Shown here piece after piece: positions 35,900-45,107 of a stretch of DNA of 52,118 bases. Position numbers and translations under genes: made by a program. Numbering within the stretch: position 1 is the stretch's first letter; each line of letters begins with the position of its first letter. The DNA is taken from contig CALCCE010000039.1 of NCBI GenBank assembly GCA_937899835.1, positions 1-52,118 on the forward strand, given 5' to 3'. The DNA comes from an uncultured Flavobacteriales bacterium. Lineage in GTDB: Bacteria; Bacteroidota; Bacteroidia; Flavobacteriales_G; Salibacteraceae. The notes beneath the pieces were generated by a model that saw only the letters and a program-made list of their open reading frames with translations, was not told the origin of the DNA and searched no databases.

Positions 35900-36700
35900 T
35901 TACCCAAGGGTAAAATCATCGGCATCCAGCCCTACTGGAAACTTTACCCGAAAATCGTTGAGGGCTTCCGCGCTTAACACTGCGGTCTTAACACCGGTTT
36001 CGTTGGTTTCAAATTCCATCAAGTCGGCTCCTTTCGGAGAAATCACGGCCGAGTCACCTGCGTAGGCAATGCCTTTCCCGTCTTCTCCTACCCGATTGAC
36101 ACCTAATACATAAACCTGGTTTTCGTGCGCACGCGCCCGCAACAAGGTTTGCCAGGCGGTTCGGCGAGCGGCTGGCCAGTTGGCCACGTAAATCAGCACA
36201 TCGTAGGCTGCGGCTCCGTTTTCATAACGGTTGCGGCTCCAAACAGGGAACCGAAGGTCGTAGCAGATCAACGGACAAATGCGCCATCCGCGCCACTCTA
36301 CAACCAGTTGGGCGGTGCCTCCTTCAAAATGTGCATCTTCTTCGGCCATGCGAAACAAGTGGCGCTTGTCGTAGGTTTGAAAATGCCCGTCGGGCTGCAT
36401 CCAGATCAAACGGTTGAAGTAGTTGCCTCCCTCTTCCACAATGATGCTCCCGGTTACTACGGCATCCAGGTCTTGGGCCGTTTGAACCATCCAACCCAAA
36501 GTGGGGCCGTTCAACGGTTCAGCCAGGCGAGCTGAGTCCATAGAAAATCCTGTGGTAAACATTTCGGGCAGCACCACCAGATCTGTTTTTCCGGCTAACG
36601 GACGAATCAGGTCGCTTAGGTGACGGTAGTTTTCTTCCGGGTTTTCCCAATGCAAGGGCGTTTGCACCAGACTTACCTTCAGATCACTGCTGAGGGACAT
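35900..36700 (-). CDS. Nitrilase-family omega-amidase
   Basis: The 266-residue protein (ATG at 36700; the frame extends 22 codons upstream into the preceding gene) has the nitrilase catalytic triad E46 (LPEMFTTGF), K112 (YDKRHLF) and C146 (PLICYDLRFP). The TTGFSM and YDLRFPVWSRN contexts are those of YafV-type omega-amidases, which hydrolyse 2-oxoglutaramate and 2-oxosuccinamate. It lies 5 bases after a methionine/glutamine-type aminotransferase gene. Together they would form the glutamine transaminase/omega-amidase pathway, making transamination irreversible and salvaging 4-methylthio-2-oxobutyrate to methionine. Confidence 0.9.
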   Translation of the reverse strand: MSLSSDLKVSLVQTPLHWENPEENYRHLSDLIRPLAGKTDLVVLPEMFTTGFSMDSARLAEPLNGPTLGWMVQTAQDLDAVVTGSIIVEEGGNYFNRLIWMQPDGHFQTYDKRHLFRMAEEDAHFEGGTAQLVVEWRGWRICPLICYDLRFPVWSRNRYENGAAAYDVLIYVANWPAARRTAWQTLLRARAHENQVYVLGVNRVGEDGKGIAYAGDSAVISPKGADLMEFETNETGVKTAVLSAEALNDFRVKFPVGLDADDFTLG

Positions 36701-36705
36701 TGGAA

Positions 36706-37863
36706 CTAAATTTTGTTCAGAATCTCGGCGGCTTGGGCCAAGGTTTCTTCCTGCTTGGCGAAGCAAAAACGCAAGACTTTGTGGTCGACCCGGCTGTGGT
36801 AGAAGACCGAAACCGGAATGGAAGCGACTTTCATTTCTTTGGTAAGGCGCACGGCATAATCCGTATCGGATTCCTCTGAAATGGCACTGTAATCCAGCAA
36901 TTGAAAATAAGTTCCCTTGCTGGCAAGGGCTTTAAACCGGGAGGGCGCCACGGCATCCAAGAAGAAATTGCGCTTTTCCTGATAGTTGGCTGCCAATTCG
37001 AGGTAGTGGCTTTCGTCTTTCAGAAATTCGGCCAGCGCCAGTTGCATCGGGGTGTTGCAAGTAAACACATTGAACTGATGTACTTTTCGAAATTCAGCCA
37101 TCAGGTTGGCCGGAGCCAGGCAGTAGCCCATTTTCCAGCCCGTGCAGTGAAAGGTTTTCCCGAAAGAGGCCACTACAAAACTGCGGTCTGCCAGTTTGGG
37201 GAAGCGTGCTACACTTTGGTGCTTAGCTCCGTCGAAAACAATGTGTTCATATACTTCATCACTCAATACCGTGATGTCGTTGCCGTTGGTGAGCCGCTCC
37301 AATTGCGACAGGTCCTCTTCCCGCAACACACTTCCTGTGGGGTTGTGCGGAGAGTTGATGAGGATCATCCGGGTTCGGCGGGTCACTACTTTTTTAACTT
37401 CATTCCAATCGATGGTGTAGTCGGGTGCCTTAAGCTGCACGTAAATCGGTTTGCCGCCGTTGAGCTCCACAACCGGTGCATAAGAATCATACGCCGGTGT
37501 AAAAAGGATCACCTCATCGCCTTCTTTCACAATGGCGGTGATGGCGGTAAACAAGGCTTGGGTCGCTCCGGCAGTAACCGTCACTTCGGTATCCGGATCG
37601 TATTGTGTTCCGTGAAGCTTGTGGGTTTTTTCTACAATTTGTTCCCGCAAGGAGGGCACACCTGCCATAGGAGCATATTGGTTATAACCCTTGCGCATGA
37701 AGTACTCGACAAGGTCGAGCAACTTGGGATGAACGGGAAAATCGGGATAACCTTGAGAAAGGTTAATCGCTTGTTCTTCAAAGGCTAACTGAGACATCAC
37801 CGTAAAAATGGTGGTGCCTACTTTTGGCAGCTTCGAACCAATGGTGTTGGGATACTTAGGCAT
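36706..37863 (-). CDS. Methionine/glutamine aminotransferase (class I, PLP-dependent)
   Basis: The 385-residue protein is a fold-type I aminotransferase resembling YbdL and kynurenine/glutamine transaminase: INLSQGYPDFPVHPKLLD, TAGATQALFTAI, INSPHNPTGSVL, SDEVYEHIVF, and the PLP Schiff-base lysine K236 in SFGKTFHCTGWKMGY. The C-terminal arginine segment (VLRFCFAKQEETL) binds the substrate carboxylate. YbdL prefers methionine and aromatic amino acids; the adjacent omega-amidase gene supports glutamine as amino donor. ATG at 37863 gives the canonical N-terminus. Confidence 0.92.
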   Translation of the reverse strand: MPKYPNTIGSKLPKVGTTIFTVMSQLAFEEQAINLSQGYPDFPVHPKLLDLVEYFMRKGYNQYAPMAGVPSLREQIVEKTHKLHGTQYDPDTEVTVTAGATQALFTAITAIVKEGDEVILFTPAYDSYAPVVELNGGKPIYVQLKAPDYTIDWNEVKKVVTRRTRMILINSPHNPTGSVLREEDLSQLERLTNGNDITVLSDEVYEHIVFDGAKHQSVARFPKLADRSFVVASFGKTFHCTGWKMGYCLAPANLMAEFRKVHQFNVFTCNTPMQLALAEFLKDESHYLELAANYQEKRNFFLDAVAPSRFKALASKGTYFQLLDYSAISEESDTDYAVRLTKEMKVASIPVSVFYHSRVDHKVLRFCFAKQEETLAQAAEILNKI

Positions 37864-37960
37864 TGTATTGGTGGGGAGCCAAATTTTTGGGAGTTAAAAG
37901 TAACCATAATATTTGCGGTATGCCGAACAAAAGTGGCTTTTGCGGGTATCTTTCTTTGAA

Positions 37961-38467
37961 ATGGAAGTAGACGAAAAACGCGTAATCGAACTGCGCTACA
38001 TCTTGCACGAGAACGATGCCAATGGTGAGGTATTGGAAATAATGGATGCTCAGTATCCTCTAAGGGTGCTTTTTGGCTCGGGAGCCTTGCTTCCGGCTTT
38101 TGAAGAAAACATTCAATTTCTGGAAGAAGGTCGCCGGTTTCAGTTTCGGCTGCCAGCGGTAGACGCTTACGGCCTGGCAGAACCCAGTCAATTTGTTCAG
38201 GTATTTCGAGATGATGTGGAGGAGGACCCTAATTTTCCCCTTGATGTGTTTCAAGAAGGAGACTCGCTGTTACTCAACACGAATGACGGCCGGCAATTGG
38301 CCGGGCGCTTGTCGCAAATTACCCCGGTTTACCTCGTAGTGGATTGCAACCACACCATGGCTGGAAAAGACCTTTATTTTGACGGTCAGGTGCTCCACGT
38401 GCGGCCGGCCCGCCATGAGGAATTGATTGCCAACCGCTACATCGAGCCCAACGGATTCCGGTTTTAG
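37961..38467 (+). CDS. SlyD-like FKBP-type peptidyl-prolyl isomerase
   Basis: The protein has 168 residues from ATG at 37961 (MEVDEKRVIELRYIL); 16 upstream in-frame codons have no support. It follows the SlyD layout: FKBP segments VLFGSGALLPAFEENI and PAVDAYG surround an inserted chaperone flap, which contains VDCNHTMAGKDLYF, the equivalent of the DGNHPLAGKTL motif of SlyD. The C-terminal His/Cys-rich metal-binding tail of E. coli SlyD is absent, as in most Bacteroidota. It probably assists folding in the cytoplasm. Confidence 0.9.
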   Translation: MEVDEKRVIELRYILHENDANGEVLEIMDAQYPLRVLFGSGALLPAFEENIQFLEEGRRFQFRLPAVDAYGLAEPSQFVQVFRDDVEEDPNFPLDVFQEGDSLLLNTNDGRQLAGRLSQITPVYLVVDCNHTMAGKDLYFDGQVLHVRPARHEELIANRYIEPNGFRF

Positions 38468-38510
38468 GCAGAGCAGAATACCTGGGAACTCATTTCCGCG
38501 TTGTTCTCCC

Positions 38511-39086
38511 ATGTCCCTTCATTTTTGTCAGGGTAGACCATTAGGAGTGTTTGGCCTCCTTTTATGGTTGCTCTCATATCCTGCCTTTTCGCAAGACACT
38601 CTGTCGCAAAACCAAATAGACGAATATGGGTCTGCGGTATTGAAATTTCTTTCCCATCATTATGTCCCCACTCCCAAACTTAGGCGACAATGTGGAGCAA
38701 AGATAGAGCGATGGATGTCTGCCTTTTCCGATTCTTTGCAACTCCCAACGGACTTGTCTTTCCCAATGGTTCAACTCAACTGGTATGAAGGGCAAGCAGC
38801 ATTCATTGGAAAACGAATCTTAGAAGACGGACAACCTCCTCCAAACAGCAGAAAAGATCGAAAATGGATGGCTCCGTTTCTTGCCACGGAAAGTCTGCTA
38901 ACAACTTATACCCGGTTTCACCATGCTGTCCTTGACCTAGAAATGCGAATTAAATTTGAATTCAACGTTGAAGGAAAACTGTTGCATGTCAATCTGAGGG
39001 AAATGCCTGGAAAAGACAAATGGAATGTGCCTCATTCCAAATTGTATTTTCTTTCCCTTCAACCCGGGCGCGATTTCTCGTGGTGA
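38511..39086 (+). CDS. Hypothetical secreted protein
   Basis: Starting at ATG 38511 gives 191 residues with a signal peptide (about 1-27, PLGVFGLLLWLLSYPAFSQ, cleavage before Gln or Asp). The mature part has no motif I recognise; it has alternating charged and aromatic segments (IDEYGSAVLKFLSHHYVPTP, MRIKFEFNVEGKLLHVNLR) and ends in DFSW. The frame is open 28 codons upstream over the end of the SlyD-like gene, but the signal peptide favours this start. It lies 43 bases after the SlyD-like gene. Confidence 0.65.
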   Translation: MSLHFCQGRPLGVFGLLLWLLSYPAFSQDTLSQNQIDEYGSAVLKFLSHHYVPTPKLRRQCGAKIERWMSAFSDSLQLPTDLSFPMVQLNWYEGQAAFIGKRILEDGQPPPNSRKDRKWMAPFLATESLLTTYTRFHHAVLDLEMRIKFEFNVEGKLLHVNLREMPGKDKWNVPHSKLYFLSLQPGRDFSW

Positions 39087-39113
39087 TAGAGGTCTTCACC
39101 TAACTTTTAAGCC

Positions 39114-39146
39114 AAAAAAAGGGCTAACTCTTTCGAATCAGCCCTT
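39114..39146 (-). terminator. Intrinsic terminator of the sdhCAB operon
   Basis: Read on the minus strand, a 12-bp stem (AAGGGCTGATTC with GAGTTAGCCCTT, two G-U pairs) closed by a GAAA tetraloop is followed by seven U residues (A run at 39114-39120). It starts 22 bases after the sdhB stop. The GNRA loop and long U tract make it a strong terminator. Confidence 0.9.
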
Positions 39147-39167
39147 AAAGAAAACGTTTTGGTAGGC

Positions 39168-39917
39168 TTAGCTTTTGGTGGTACTGGCCAGCAAGAACTC
39201 GCGGTTCATTCGGGCCACATTCTCCAAAGAGATTCCTTTCGGACACTCTACAGCACAGGCGCCTGTGTTGGTGCAGTTTCCAAAGCCTTCCAGGTCCATT
39301 TGTTTCACCATGTTGACTACCCGTTCTTTGGCCTCGGGCTTACCTTGCGGTAAGAGCGAAAGCTGGGAAATCTTGGCACTGGTGAAGAGCATGGCCGAAG
39401 AGTTTTTACAAGTAGCTACGCAAGCTCCACAACCGATACAGGTGGCCGCATCAAAGGCAGCATCTGCATCTGATTTGGGAATAGGAATCGCGTTGGCATC
39501 CAGGGTATTTCCTGAAGTATTGACCGAAATGAAACCTCCGGATTGAATGATTCGGTCGAAGGCTGAGCGGTTGACCACCAAATCTTTGATGATCGGGAAA
39601 GCTGCCGCCCTCCATGGTTCGATATAGATGGTATCGCCGTCGTTGAAGGAGCGCATGTGCAATTGGCAGGTGGTAATTCCACGTCCTGGCCCGTGCGCTT
39701 CTCCATTGATGAACATGCTACAAGCTCCGCAAATACCTTCTCTACAGTCGTGGTCAAAGGCAACAGGATCTTCTCCCTTCTCAATCAGCTCATTGTTCAA
39801 CACATCCATCATTTCCAAAAACGACATGTCTTCAGAAATGTCGTCTACCTGGTAAGTGGCAATCTTACCCTTCTCTTTCGGTCCGTTTTGCCGCCACACT
39901 TTCAAAGTCAGTTTCAT
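39168..39917 (-). CDS. sdhB: Succinate dehydrogenase/fumarate reductase iron-sulfur subunit
   Basis: The 249-residue protein passes electrons from the flavoprotein to the quinone. The N-terminal ferredoxin domain has the 2Fe-2S motif [11 protein letters not shown] with a later Cys in ITTCQLH. The C-terminal domain holds the 4Fe-4S and 3Fe-4S ligands ([13 protein letters not shown] and the later [15 protein letters not shown]). This fits the type-B complexes of Bacteroidota. It is the last gene of sdhCAB, 37 bases after sdhA, and is followed by a strong terminator. Confidence 0.97.
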   Translation of the reverse strand: MKLTLKVWRQNGPKEKGKIATYQVDDISEDMSFLEMMDVLNNELIEKGEDPVAFDHDCREGICGACSMFINGEAHGPGRGITTCQLHMRSFNDGDTIYIEPWRAAAFPIIKDLVVNRSAFDRIIQSGGFISVNTSGNTLDANAIPIPKSDADAAFDAATCIGCGACVATCKNSSAMLFTSAKISQLSLLPQGKPEAKERVVNMVKQMDLEGFGNCTNTGACAVECPKGISLENVARMNREFLLASTTKS

Positions 39918-39954
39918 ACGGAGTGCTTTATCAGTTCTACATTCTACCCGGAGC

Positions 39955-41955
39955 TTACTTGTAGCTCCGAGTCTTCAATTCTACGTTGTCGAAAGTCAAT
40001 TCAATAGCATGAAGCTTCGCATCGGTGGGATTCTCAAACCACTCCCAGGCAGATACGTAGCGGTAGTTTTTATCGTCTCTTAAGGCTTCGCCTTCTTCTG
40101 TTTGCATTTCTTCGCGAAAGTGACCACCGCAAGATTCGTTGCGGTCGAGGGCATCTTTACACATGAGTTCTCCTAATTCCAGGAAGTCAGCGACACGGCT
40201 GGCTTTTTCCAACTCAGGATTGAACTCATCTTCCTTACCTGGAACCCGCACATTCTTGTAGAAATCCTCGCGAAGTTCCTGAATCATGACAATGGCTTTT
40301 TTCAAACCTTCTCCTTCCCGGGCCATGCCGCAGTATTCCCACATGATTTTGCCCAATTGGCGGTGATAGTGGTCTACTGGTTTGGTCCCCGGATTGTTGA
40401 CGAAGGCGCTCAAGCGTTCTTTCACCTCTTTTTCAGCAGCTTCAAACTCAGGAGAATCGGTCGAAATTGGACCGGTGCGAATATCGGAGGCCAGGAAGTC
40501 ACCAACGGTGTAGGGTAATACAAAGTATCCATCGGCCAATCCTTGCATCAAAGCCGAAGCTCCGAGGCGGTTGGCTCCGTGATCGGAGAAATTAGCTTCA
40601 CCACAAGCAAAACAACCGGGAACGGTAGTCATCAAATTGTAATCTACCCACAAACCGCCCATTGTATAGTGCACTGCCGGGAAAATCTTCATCGGCGTTT
40701 CGTACGGGTTGTCATCGGTGATTTTCTCGTACATCTGAAAGAGGTTACCGTATTTTGCGGCTACCACATCTTTTCCCAGCTTTTGCACCAATGCTTCATC
40801 ATTGGAATCCAGGCCTTTGGTATTGGCTTCTACCTTACCGTAACGAACGATAGCAGAGCTAAAGTCGAGGAAGACAGCGTTTCCGGTTTTATTTACACCG
40901 TAACCTGCATCGCAGCGCTCTTTGGCTGCACGCGAGGCAACGTCACGTGGTACGAGGTTACCAAACGAAGGATATCGGCGTTCGAGGTAATAGTCGCGAT
41001 CTTCTTCTTTGATCGCAGTGGGTTTGAGTTCGCCAGCTTGCACTGCTTTCGCATGCTCTTTGGTCTTAGGCACCCAAATACGACCATCGTTCCGAAGTGA
41101 CTCAGACATCAGAGTAAGCTTACTCTGGTAGTCGCCTGAAACCGGAATACAGGTGGGGTGAATTTGAGTATAGCATGGGTTGGCCATGTAAGCACCTCTT
41201 TTGTGTGCTTTCCAGGCAGCGGTTGCATTGGAACCCATCGCATTGGTAGAAAGGTAGAATACGTTTCCGTAACCTCCGCTACACAACACTACCGCATGGG
41301 CGGAGTGGCGATCGATTTCACCAGTTACCAAATTGCGGGTAATGATTCCCCGTGCTTTTCCATCTACAATCACCATGTCCAGCATCTCATGACGGCTGAA
41401 CATTTCAATTTTCCCTTTGGAAATTTGGCGCGACATGGCTGAATAGGCTCCCAACAACAATTGTTGGCCGGTTTGTCCTTTGGCGTAAAACGTACGTGAT
41501 ACCTGTACTCCACCAAAAGAACGGTTGTCCAGAAGGCCACCATAGTCACGCGCAAAAGGAACTCCTTGCGCTACACATTGGTCAATGATGTTGGTAGAAA
41601 CTTCGGCTAAGCGGTAGACGTTAGCTTCACGCGAACGGTAATCACCACCTTTAATGGTATCATAAAACAAGCGATAGACGCTATCGCCATCGTTTTGGTA
41701 ATTCTTTGCAGCGTTTATTCCCCCTTGAGCAGCAATGGAGTGAGCCCGGCGTGGGCTGTCTTGAAAACAAAATGCTTTGACATTGTACCCCATTTCGGCA
41801 AGCGAAGCAGAGGCAGAGCCTCCCGCCAAACCGGTACCAATCACAATGACGTCAATCAAGCGCTTGTTAGCCGGGTTAACCAACCGAATGTTGTTCTTAT
41901 GCTTCGTCCACTTTTGCTCCAGTGGACCCTCCGGGATTTTTTCGTCTAATGCCAT
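39955..41955 (-). CDS. sdhA: Succinate dehydrogenase/fumarate reductase flavoprotein subunit
   Basis: The 666-residue protein oxidises succinate to fumarate at a covalently bound FAD. It shows the FAD-binding [21 protein letters not shown] near residue 38, the flavinylation-region context [19 protein letters not shown], the substrate-binding HPTCIP, and [20 protein letters not shown]. The length and N-terminus are typical of the type-B enzymes of Bacteroidota and of Wolinella-like fumarate reductases, which can work in either direction. It lies 23 bases after sdhC. Confidence 0.98.
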   Translation of the reverse strand: MALDEKIPEGPLEQKWTKHKNNIRLVNPANKRLIDVIVIGTGLAGGSASASLAEMGYNVKAFCFQDSPRRAHSIAAQGGINAAKNYQNDGDSVYRLFYDTIKGGDYRSREANVYRLAEVSTNIIDQCVAQGVPFARDYGGLLDNRSFGGVQVSRTFYAKGQTGQQLLLGAYSAMSRQISKGKIEMFSRHEMLDMVIVDGKARGIITRNLVTGEIDRHSAHAVVLCSGGYGNVFYLSTNAMGSNATAAWKAHKRGAYMANPCYTQIHPTCIPVSGDYQSKLTLMSESLRNDGRIWVPKTKEHAKAVQAGELKPTAIKEEDRDYYLERRYPSFGNLVPRDVASRAAKERCDAGYGVNKTGNAVFLDFSSAIVRYGKVEANTKGLDSNDEALVQKLGKDVVAAKYGNLFQMYEKITDDNPYETPMKIFPAVHYTMGGLWVDYNLMTTVPGCFACGEANFSDHGANRLGASALMQGLADGYFVLPYTVGDFLASDIRTGPISTDSPEFEAAEKEVKERLSAFVNNPGTKPVDHYHRQLGKIMWEYCGMAREGEGLKKAIVMIQELREDFYKNVRVPGKEDEFNPELEKASRVADFLELGELMCKDALDRNESCGGHFREEMQTEEGEALRDDKNYRYVSAWEWFENPTDAKLHAIELTFDNVELKTRSYK

Positions 41956-41978
41956 ATCAACTCGTTTTCAATCTTCAA

Positions 41979-42656
41979 TCAAAGGTTCATCACATAAACC
42001 GCAATGGGAATGATGGCAAATCCCAATGGAATTAGGATCGAAAAGCCAAAACCCAACTTCTTAATGGCGGGGGTGTATTTAGGATGGTTCACCCCGAGCG
42101 TTTGGAATGCACTCCAAAAACCATGGTAGAGGTGAAATGCAAGTGCGGCCATACATAAAACGTATAATCCGACGTACCATTCCATCTTAAATGACTCGAC
42201 CACTACGCCATACATATCAAAGTTACCATCTACATCGGTAGGAAGCGTAGTGAATTTGTATCTAAACCAAAAATTCCCCATGTGCAATACGATGAATACG
42301 AAGATTGCGGTTCCTAAAACGCCCATATTTCGAGACGACCAAATGGAATTTACCTGAGGTTTTTCGTAAGCGTATTTAACTGGACGCGCTTTTCGGTTCT
42401 TTAGCGTGAGTAACAATCCGTCTACAGCATGAAATAAGATTCCCAGGTAGGTGATATAAGAAGCAACTTTGATCGGTACAAAGGAAGTCATGAATTTTGT
42501 GTAGGCATTAAATCCCGCTCTGGCGGAATCTCCGGCCAATAGCGTAAGGTTTCCTGCAAGGTGTACTATCAGAAAAAAACACAAAAATAAACCAGTAAGG
42601 GCCATCCAATACTTTTTGGCAAGGGATGACTTGATCAGCGCAGATGCTCCGCTCAT
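41979..42656 (-). CDS. sdhC: Succinate dehydrogenase cytochrome b subunit
   Basis: The protein has 225 residues from ATG at 42656 (MSGASALIKSSLAKKYWMAL); 25 upstream in-frame codons overlap the promoter and are rejected. It has five membrane helices with conserved histidines (IVHLAGNLTLL, GILFHAVDGLL, VLHMGNFWFRYKF, AFHLYHGFWSAFQTLG) that would ligate two haems b, the pattern of the single-subunit anchor of type-B complexes. No sdhD is expected or found. It is the first gene of the operon, with a well-placed promoter. Confidence 0.95.
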   Translation of the reverse strand: MSGASALIKSSLAKKYWMALTGLFLCFFLIVHLAGNLTLLAGDSARAGFNAYTKFMTSFVPIKVASYITYLGILFHAVDGLLLTLKNRKARPVKYAYEKPQVNSIWSSRNMGVLGTAIFVFIVLHMGNFWFRYKFTTLPTDVDGNFDMYGVVVESFKMEWYVGLYVLCMAALAFHLYHGFWSAFQTLGVNHPKYTPAIKKLGFGFSILIPLGFAIIPIAVYVMNL

Positions 42657-42688
42657 TTTGAAATAATTAGGGATGATTTCAAGCGTTA

Positions 42689-42719
42689 CAAATTTAGGGT
42701 CGAAAAAATTGTGTACCAA
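42689..42719 (-). promoter_or_regulatory. Promoter of the sdhCAB operon
   Basis: On the minus strand TTG (42719-42717) is followed after exactly 20 bases by TAAATTTG (42696-42689), matching the -33/-7 consensus and the same spacing as the glgA-like promoter. Transcription would start near 42682, about 26 bases before the sdhC ATG. Confidence 0.75.
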
Positions 42720-42912
42720 GGTATTGGCCAAAAAACGACGGTTTTAAGTGCATATACTCTGTTTCTAATACCTATAAACAATTGAAATCCAATTTTGATT
42801 GTATCAATGACATTTTTGTTGGTAGGATTTGATTAGAATCGAGGTTTCAGAAGGCGGTTTTACTTGGAATTAGTAGATTCGGCTACCAAGAATCTTGACA
42901 GAAAAGACACCT

Positions 42913-44202
42913 ATGCGCTACCTCCCAATTGACGCCTCATTATACGTTGCTAACCGGAAACAGTTCGTCCAACACTTGAAACCTCAATCACTGGCTGTTT
43001 TCAATTCGAACGATATCATGCCCTCCAATGCCGATGGCACCATGCCTTTTCGGCAAAACAGTGATTTGCTCCACCTTTCGGGAGTAGACCAGGAAGAATC
43101 TATTTTGGTATTGTTTCCCGATGCCAAAGACGCCAAACACCGTGAAGTACTATTTCTGAAGGAAACCAGCGAACTGATTGCCATTTGGGAGGGTGCTAAA
43201 TTGACCAAAACCCAAGCCACTGAAGTTTCCGGTATCGAATCGGTGCATTGGCTGAAAGACTTTGATTCCGTTTTCAAAGCCATGATGGCAGAAGCTGAAA
43301 ACGTTTACATCAACTCCAACGAGCACCTTCGGGCAAAAATTGTCGTTGAAACCCGAGACGCTCGGTTCATCAAAAAACTGAAAGCGGATTATCCTGGTCA
43401 CAGCTACCAGCGTTCTGCACCCATCATGCACCAAATTCGCGCCATCAAATCTCCCATCGAGATCGATTTGATGCAAACCGCCTGCAACATCACCGAGAAA
43501 GGGTTTCGAAGGGTACTTGAGTTCGTAAAACCAGGAGTGATGGAATTCGAGATTCAGGCCGAATTCATGCACGAGTTTTTACGCAACCGCTCCCGTGGCT
43601 TTTCCTATGAGCCGATTGTGGCCTCTGGTTTCAACGCCTGTGTGTTGCATTACGTAGAAAACAACGCCGAGTGCAAAGACGGTGACTTACTGTTAATGGA
43701 TGTTGGAGCTGAATACGCCAACTATGCATCGGACATGACCCGAGCCATTCCGGTGAATGGACGCTATACCGATCGTCAAAAATCGGTGTACAACGCCGTA
43801 TTGCAGGTTATGCGCGAAGCTTCCCAGTTGTTGCGCCCAGGCACCATGCTCGGCGAATATCACCAGGAGGTGGGCAAAATGATGGAGTCGGAGCTGAAAG
43901 GACTGGGCCTCATCACGCAACACGACATCGACAATCAAGACCCATCCTGGCCTGCCTACAAAAAATACTTCATGCATGGTACCAGCCACTATCTTGGCCT
44001 GGATGTGCACGATGTAGGCTTGTGGAACACCCCGATGGAAGCTGGAATGGTGTTCACCTGTGAACCAGGCATCTACATTCGGGAAGAAAGCTTGGGCATT
44101 CGTATCGAAAACGATTTTGTGGTGACCGATGGGGCTCCCAATGATTTGATGGGAAACATTCCGATCGAAGTCGAAGAGATCGAAGACCTCATGAATCAAT
44201 AG
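42913..44202 (+). CDS. Xaa-Pro aminopeptidase family protein (M24B)
   Basis: The protein has 429 residues from ATG at 42913 (MRYLPIDASLYVANRKQF); a TTG six codons upstream is a weaker choice. An N-terminal creatinase-like domain (about 1-165) is followed by the pita-bread catalytic domain with all five metal ligands in context: DVGAEYANYASDMTRAIP (two Asp), HGTSHYLGLDVHDVG (His), TCEPGIYI (Glu) and GIRIENDFVV (Glu). It would remove N-terminal residues before proline with two Mn or similar ions. No signal peptide, so cytoplasmic. It diverges from the sdh operon. Confidence 0.93.
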   Translation: MRYLPIDASLYVANRKQFVQHLKPQSLAVFNSNDIMPSNADGTMPFRQNSDLLHLSGVDQEESILVLFPDAKDAKHREVLFLKETSELIAIWEGAKLTKTQATEVSGIESVHWLKDFDSVFKAMMAEAENVYINSNEHLRAKIVVETRDARFIKKLKADYPGHSYQRSAPIMHQIRAIKSPIEIDLMQTACNITEKGFRRVLEFVKPGVMEFEIQAEFMHEFLRNRSRGFSYEPIVASGFNACVLHYVENNAECKDGDLLLMDVGAEYANYASDMTRAIPVNGRYTDRQKSVYNAVLQVMREASQLLRPGTMLGEYHQEVGKMMESELKGLGLITQHDIDNQDPSWPAYKKYFMHGTSHYLGLDVHDVGLWNTPMEAGMVFTCEPGIYIREESLGIRIENDFVVTDGAPNDLMGNIPIEVEEIEDLMNQ

Positions 44203-44248
44203 ACCATTGGGGACGTTCCCCTGAATTTCATGGGGCAACATTTGGCTC

Positions 44249-45040
44249 ATGGATCAATTTCTATCGTATAAGCAAGGGCAAATTCGTTTCCGGGATCAGG
44301 GTTCTGGCCCCGCAGTAATCTTTTTGCACGGTTTTCTTGAATCCCTGGACATGTGGGAGGAGTACACCGGTCGCCTGTCCAAAGCCTTTCGGGTCATTTC
44401 CATCGACCTTCCTGGCCATGGGCAGAGCGATTGTTTGGGCTACGTTCATCCCATGGAGGTGATGGCCGAAGCCGTGAAGTTTGTGCTCGATTCGTTGCAT
44501 TTGAGGCGGTATATTTTTATTGGGCACTCCATGGGTGGCTATGTGGCCCTGGCGTTCGCCGACCGCTACCCCGATCAGATGAAAGGATTGTGCCTGTTTT
44601 TCTCTACGGCACGTGCAGATACTGACCAGAAAAAAAGAGATCGCGCCCGGGCCATTGAGCTGGTGAAAGAAAACCATCGCAGCTTCATCCGAAAAGCCAT
44701 TCCGCTGCTCTTTCGCCCCAAAAACCGCAAGCTCTTTCACGCCGAACTAAAGGCACTTAAAGCCAAGGCCTTGCAAACCTCAAAACAAGGCGTAATTGCC
44801 AGCTTGGAAGGAATGAAAATTCGCCCCAACCGAGAAGTCATTTTACGGTTTGCTCCCTGCCCTATTTTCATTTTGGCGGGTAAGCACGATTCGGTGATTC
44901 CTCTGGAAACCTTAGAACCGCAAATGCTCCTGTCGGAAAATGGTACCGGAATGGTCATTGAAGATTGTGGGCACATGGGTTTTATCGAAGCCAAAGAAGA
45001 TTGTTTTATGGCGCTTTCCCGATTCCTACGCTCCTGCTAA
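44249..45040 (+). CDS. Alpha/beta hydrolase
   Basis: The 263-residue protein shows an oxyanion segment FLHGFLES, the nucleophile elbow GHSMGG with S94, D214 (AGKHDSVIP) and H242 (EDCGHMGF), giving a complete catalytic triad. A basic, Lys-rich cap region (about 125-185) lies between. No signal peptide. The substrate is unknown; esterase or lipase-like activity on small molecules is a fair guess. It follows the M24B gene by 46 bases and is converged on by the T9SS protein gene across a hairpin. Confidence 0.88.
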   Translation: MDQFLSYKQGQIRFRDQGSGPAVIFLHGFLESLDMWEEYTGRLSKAFRVISIDLPGHGQSDCLGYVHPMEVMAEAVKFVLDSLHLRRYIFIGHSMGGYVALAFADRYPDQMKGLCLFFSTARADTDQKKRDRARAIELVKENHRSFIRKAIPLLFRPKNRKLFHAELKALKAKALQTSKQGVIASLEGMKIRPNREVILRFAPCPIFILAGKHDSVIPLETLEPQMLLSENGTGMVIEDCGHMGFIEAKEDCFMALSRFLRSC

Positions 45041-45047
45041 AAAGCAA

Positions 45048-45076
45048 CTGCCGGAGCGCTTTTACACGTCCGGCAG
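45048..45076 (-). terminator. Hairpin terminator between convergent genes
   Basis: CTGCCGGA (45048-45055) pairs with TCCGGCAG (45069-45076) around a 13-base loop. On the minus strand it is followed by TTGCTTTTT, so it probably ends the T9SS gene transcript (stop at 45108) and may also act for the hydrolase gene. The T tract is interrupted, so confidence is moderate. Confidence 0.55.
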
Positions 45077-45107
45077 CTGAGTGGTTGGGTAAATGCAGTT
45101 GCTCCGC

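Noticed and set aside
35893-35906. Small hairpin TGGGT-GTTT-ACCCA between the DUF4442 and omega-amidase genes
   Set aside because: The stem is only 5 bp, overlaps the end of the amidase coding sequence and lacks a T tract.
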